Shown in pieces: positions 13,588 to 14,029 of a stretch of 14,029 nt of DNA. Source of the stretch: Ramicandelaber brevisporus. Taxonomy: Eukaryota > Kickxellomycota > Ramicandelaberales > Ramicandelaberaceae. Both the position numbers and the translations under genes were made by a program. How positions within the stretch are numbered: the stretch's first letter is position 1; every line of letters starts with the position of its first letter. The stretch is taken from assembly GCA_025201865.1 (NCBI GenBank), contig MU603159.1:1-14029 (forward strand). Direction: 5' to 3'. The notes below the pieces were generated by a model that worked only from the letters and a program-made list of their open reading frames with translations, was not told where the DNA came from and made no database searches.

Positions 13588-13591
13588 TTTT
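13588..13591 (+). terminator. Pol III terminator of tRNA-Pro
   Basis: Four T residues start three bases past the discriminator base, the minimal RNA polymerase III stop signal. Confidence 0.75.
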
Positions 13592-14029
13592 GCCTCCTTC
13601 CCAACGCCTCTCCGGCTGGCCAGAACAGCGCCAGGATAGGATGTCCACAGTCCGCTGCTCTTTCATGTTATTTCCTCGCTGTCCGCATATATCCGCCTGT
13701 GTATCTGTCTGCCATCCAGTCCACCTGATGCTGCAAGCAATCTAAACTACCATCCAAACAACAACCAAGTGTGCATGTGTGACGGTCGCGACAGCCTCCA
13801 TTTTGATTCTAAGCTGTTGACTCCACTTCCAGCAGCTCGATTGCAGCAATAGCCCTTCCAGAGTGCATGCTGCGCACACATCCAAGCCAAGCAGCGCAGA
13901 TCAGATCCAATCGGGCATGTCGCATGTCAGCCGACGTCCTTCCTCATCCTGTCCTCATCCTCCCTTCGCTCGCTCTTCCTTTCACCGTTCACCCCTCCCT
14001 TCCCTTCCCTTCCCTCCCTTCCCTTCCCT
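13592..14029. other. Right-hand flank with no recognised gene, ending in CCCTT repeats
   Basis: No coding region is supported in these 438 bases. From about 13938 the plus strand becomes strongly pyrimidine-rich, and from about 14004 it is a CCCTT pentamer array (one unit shortened) that runs out of the window. By analogy with the tracts upstream of other plus-strand genes here, it may be the promoter or leader of a gene starting just beyond the window. Confidence 0.5.
14004..14029. repeat. CCCTT pentanucleotide repeat
   Basis: About five CCCTT units with one CCCT interruption, cut by the window end, so the true length is unknown. It is not a TTAGGG-type telomere repeat. Confidence 0.85.

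Noticed and set aside
14004-14029. Telomere end
   Set aside because: The unit is CCCTT, not the TTAGGG-type repeat usual in fungi, and it follows ordinary intergenic sequence with mixed pyrimidine words.
1-14029. CRISPR array, prophage, insertion sequence or gene cluster acting as one new system
   Set aside because: No spaced direct repeats, transposase, integrase or terminal inverted repeats were seen. The genes are unrelated eukaryotic housekeeping genes on alternating strands.

Overview
The window is nuclear DNA from a eukaryote, almost certainly a fungus. It carries fungal-type mitochondrial factors (Mrpl31/mL60, a Cbp4-like complex III factor, COX20) beside universal eukaryotic genes: CCT delta, the Brix protein Rpf2, the proteasome ubiquitin receptor Rpn10 and ESCRT-I Vps28. 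All ten complete genes read without introns and lie 14 to a few hundred bases apart. Such intron-poor, compact genes with Gln, Asn, Ser and Gly codon runs fit an early-diverging fungal lineage (for example Zoopagomycota). That placement is an inference with low confidence.

Layout. 1-505 (-): start of a secreted agmatine/peptidylarginine deiminase-family protein, cut by the window edge. 506-1293: gene-free, with a purine-rich minisatellite and a diverged duplication. 1294-2931 (-): CCT4. 3357-3827 (+): COX20-like. 3867-4796 (-): RPF2, tail to tail with COX20. 5318-6028 (+): unidentified, probably mitochondrial protein. 6177-7430 (+): neutral-sphingomyelinase-type phosphodiesterase. 7622-7969 (+): mL60. 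7993-9027: about 1 kb with no confident gene but with a pair of diverged repeats and two perfect hairpins. 9028-9255 (+): small secreted protein. 9531-10316 (+): Nhp10-like HMG-box protein. 10331-10723 (-): Cbp4-like, 14 bp from the previous stop. 10933-12000 (+): RPN10. 12079-12804 (-): VPS28. About 12921-13010 (+): an orphan exon-like stretch ending in a consensus splice donor. 13513-13584 (+): tRNA-Pro(UGG). The window ends in a pyrimidine-rich (CCCTT) tract.

The genes do not form one pathway, and no operon logic is visible. Three convergent pairs (COX20/RPF2, NHP10/CBP4, RPN10/VPS28) have very short gaps between stops, so their transcripts must overlap or nearly so. Several genes share a pyrimidine tract on the coding strand just upstream of the start codon. 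The least explained parts are the 7993-9027 interval, the orphan exon near 12.9 kb and the secreted deiminase at the left edge. I found no CRISPR array, insertion sequence or recognisable transposon, and no clearly new multi-gene system.
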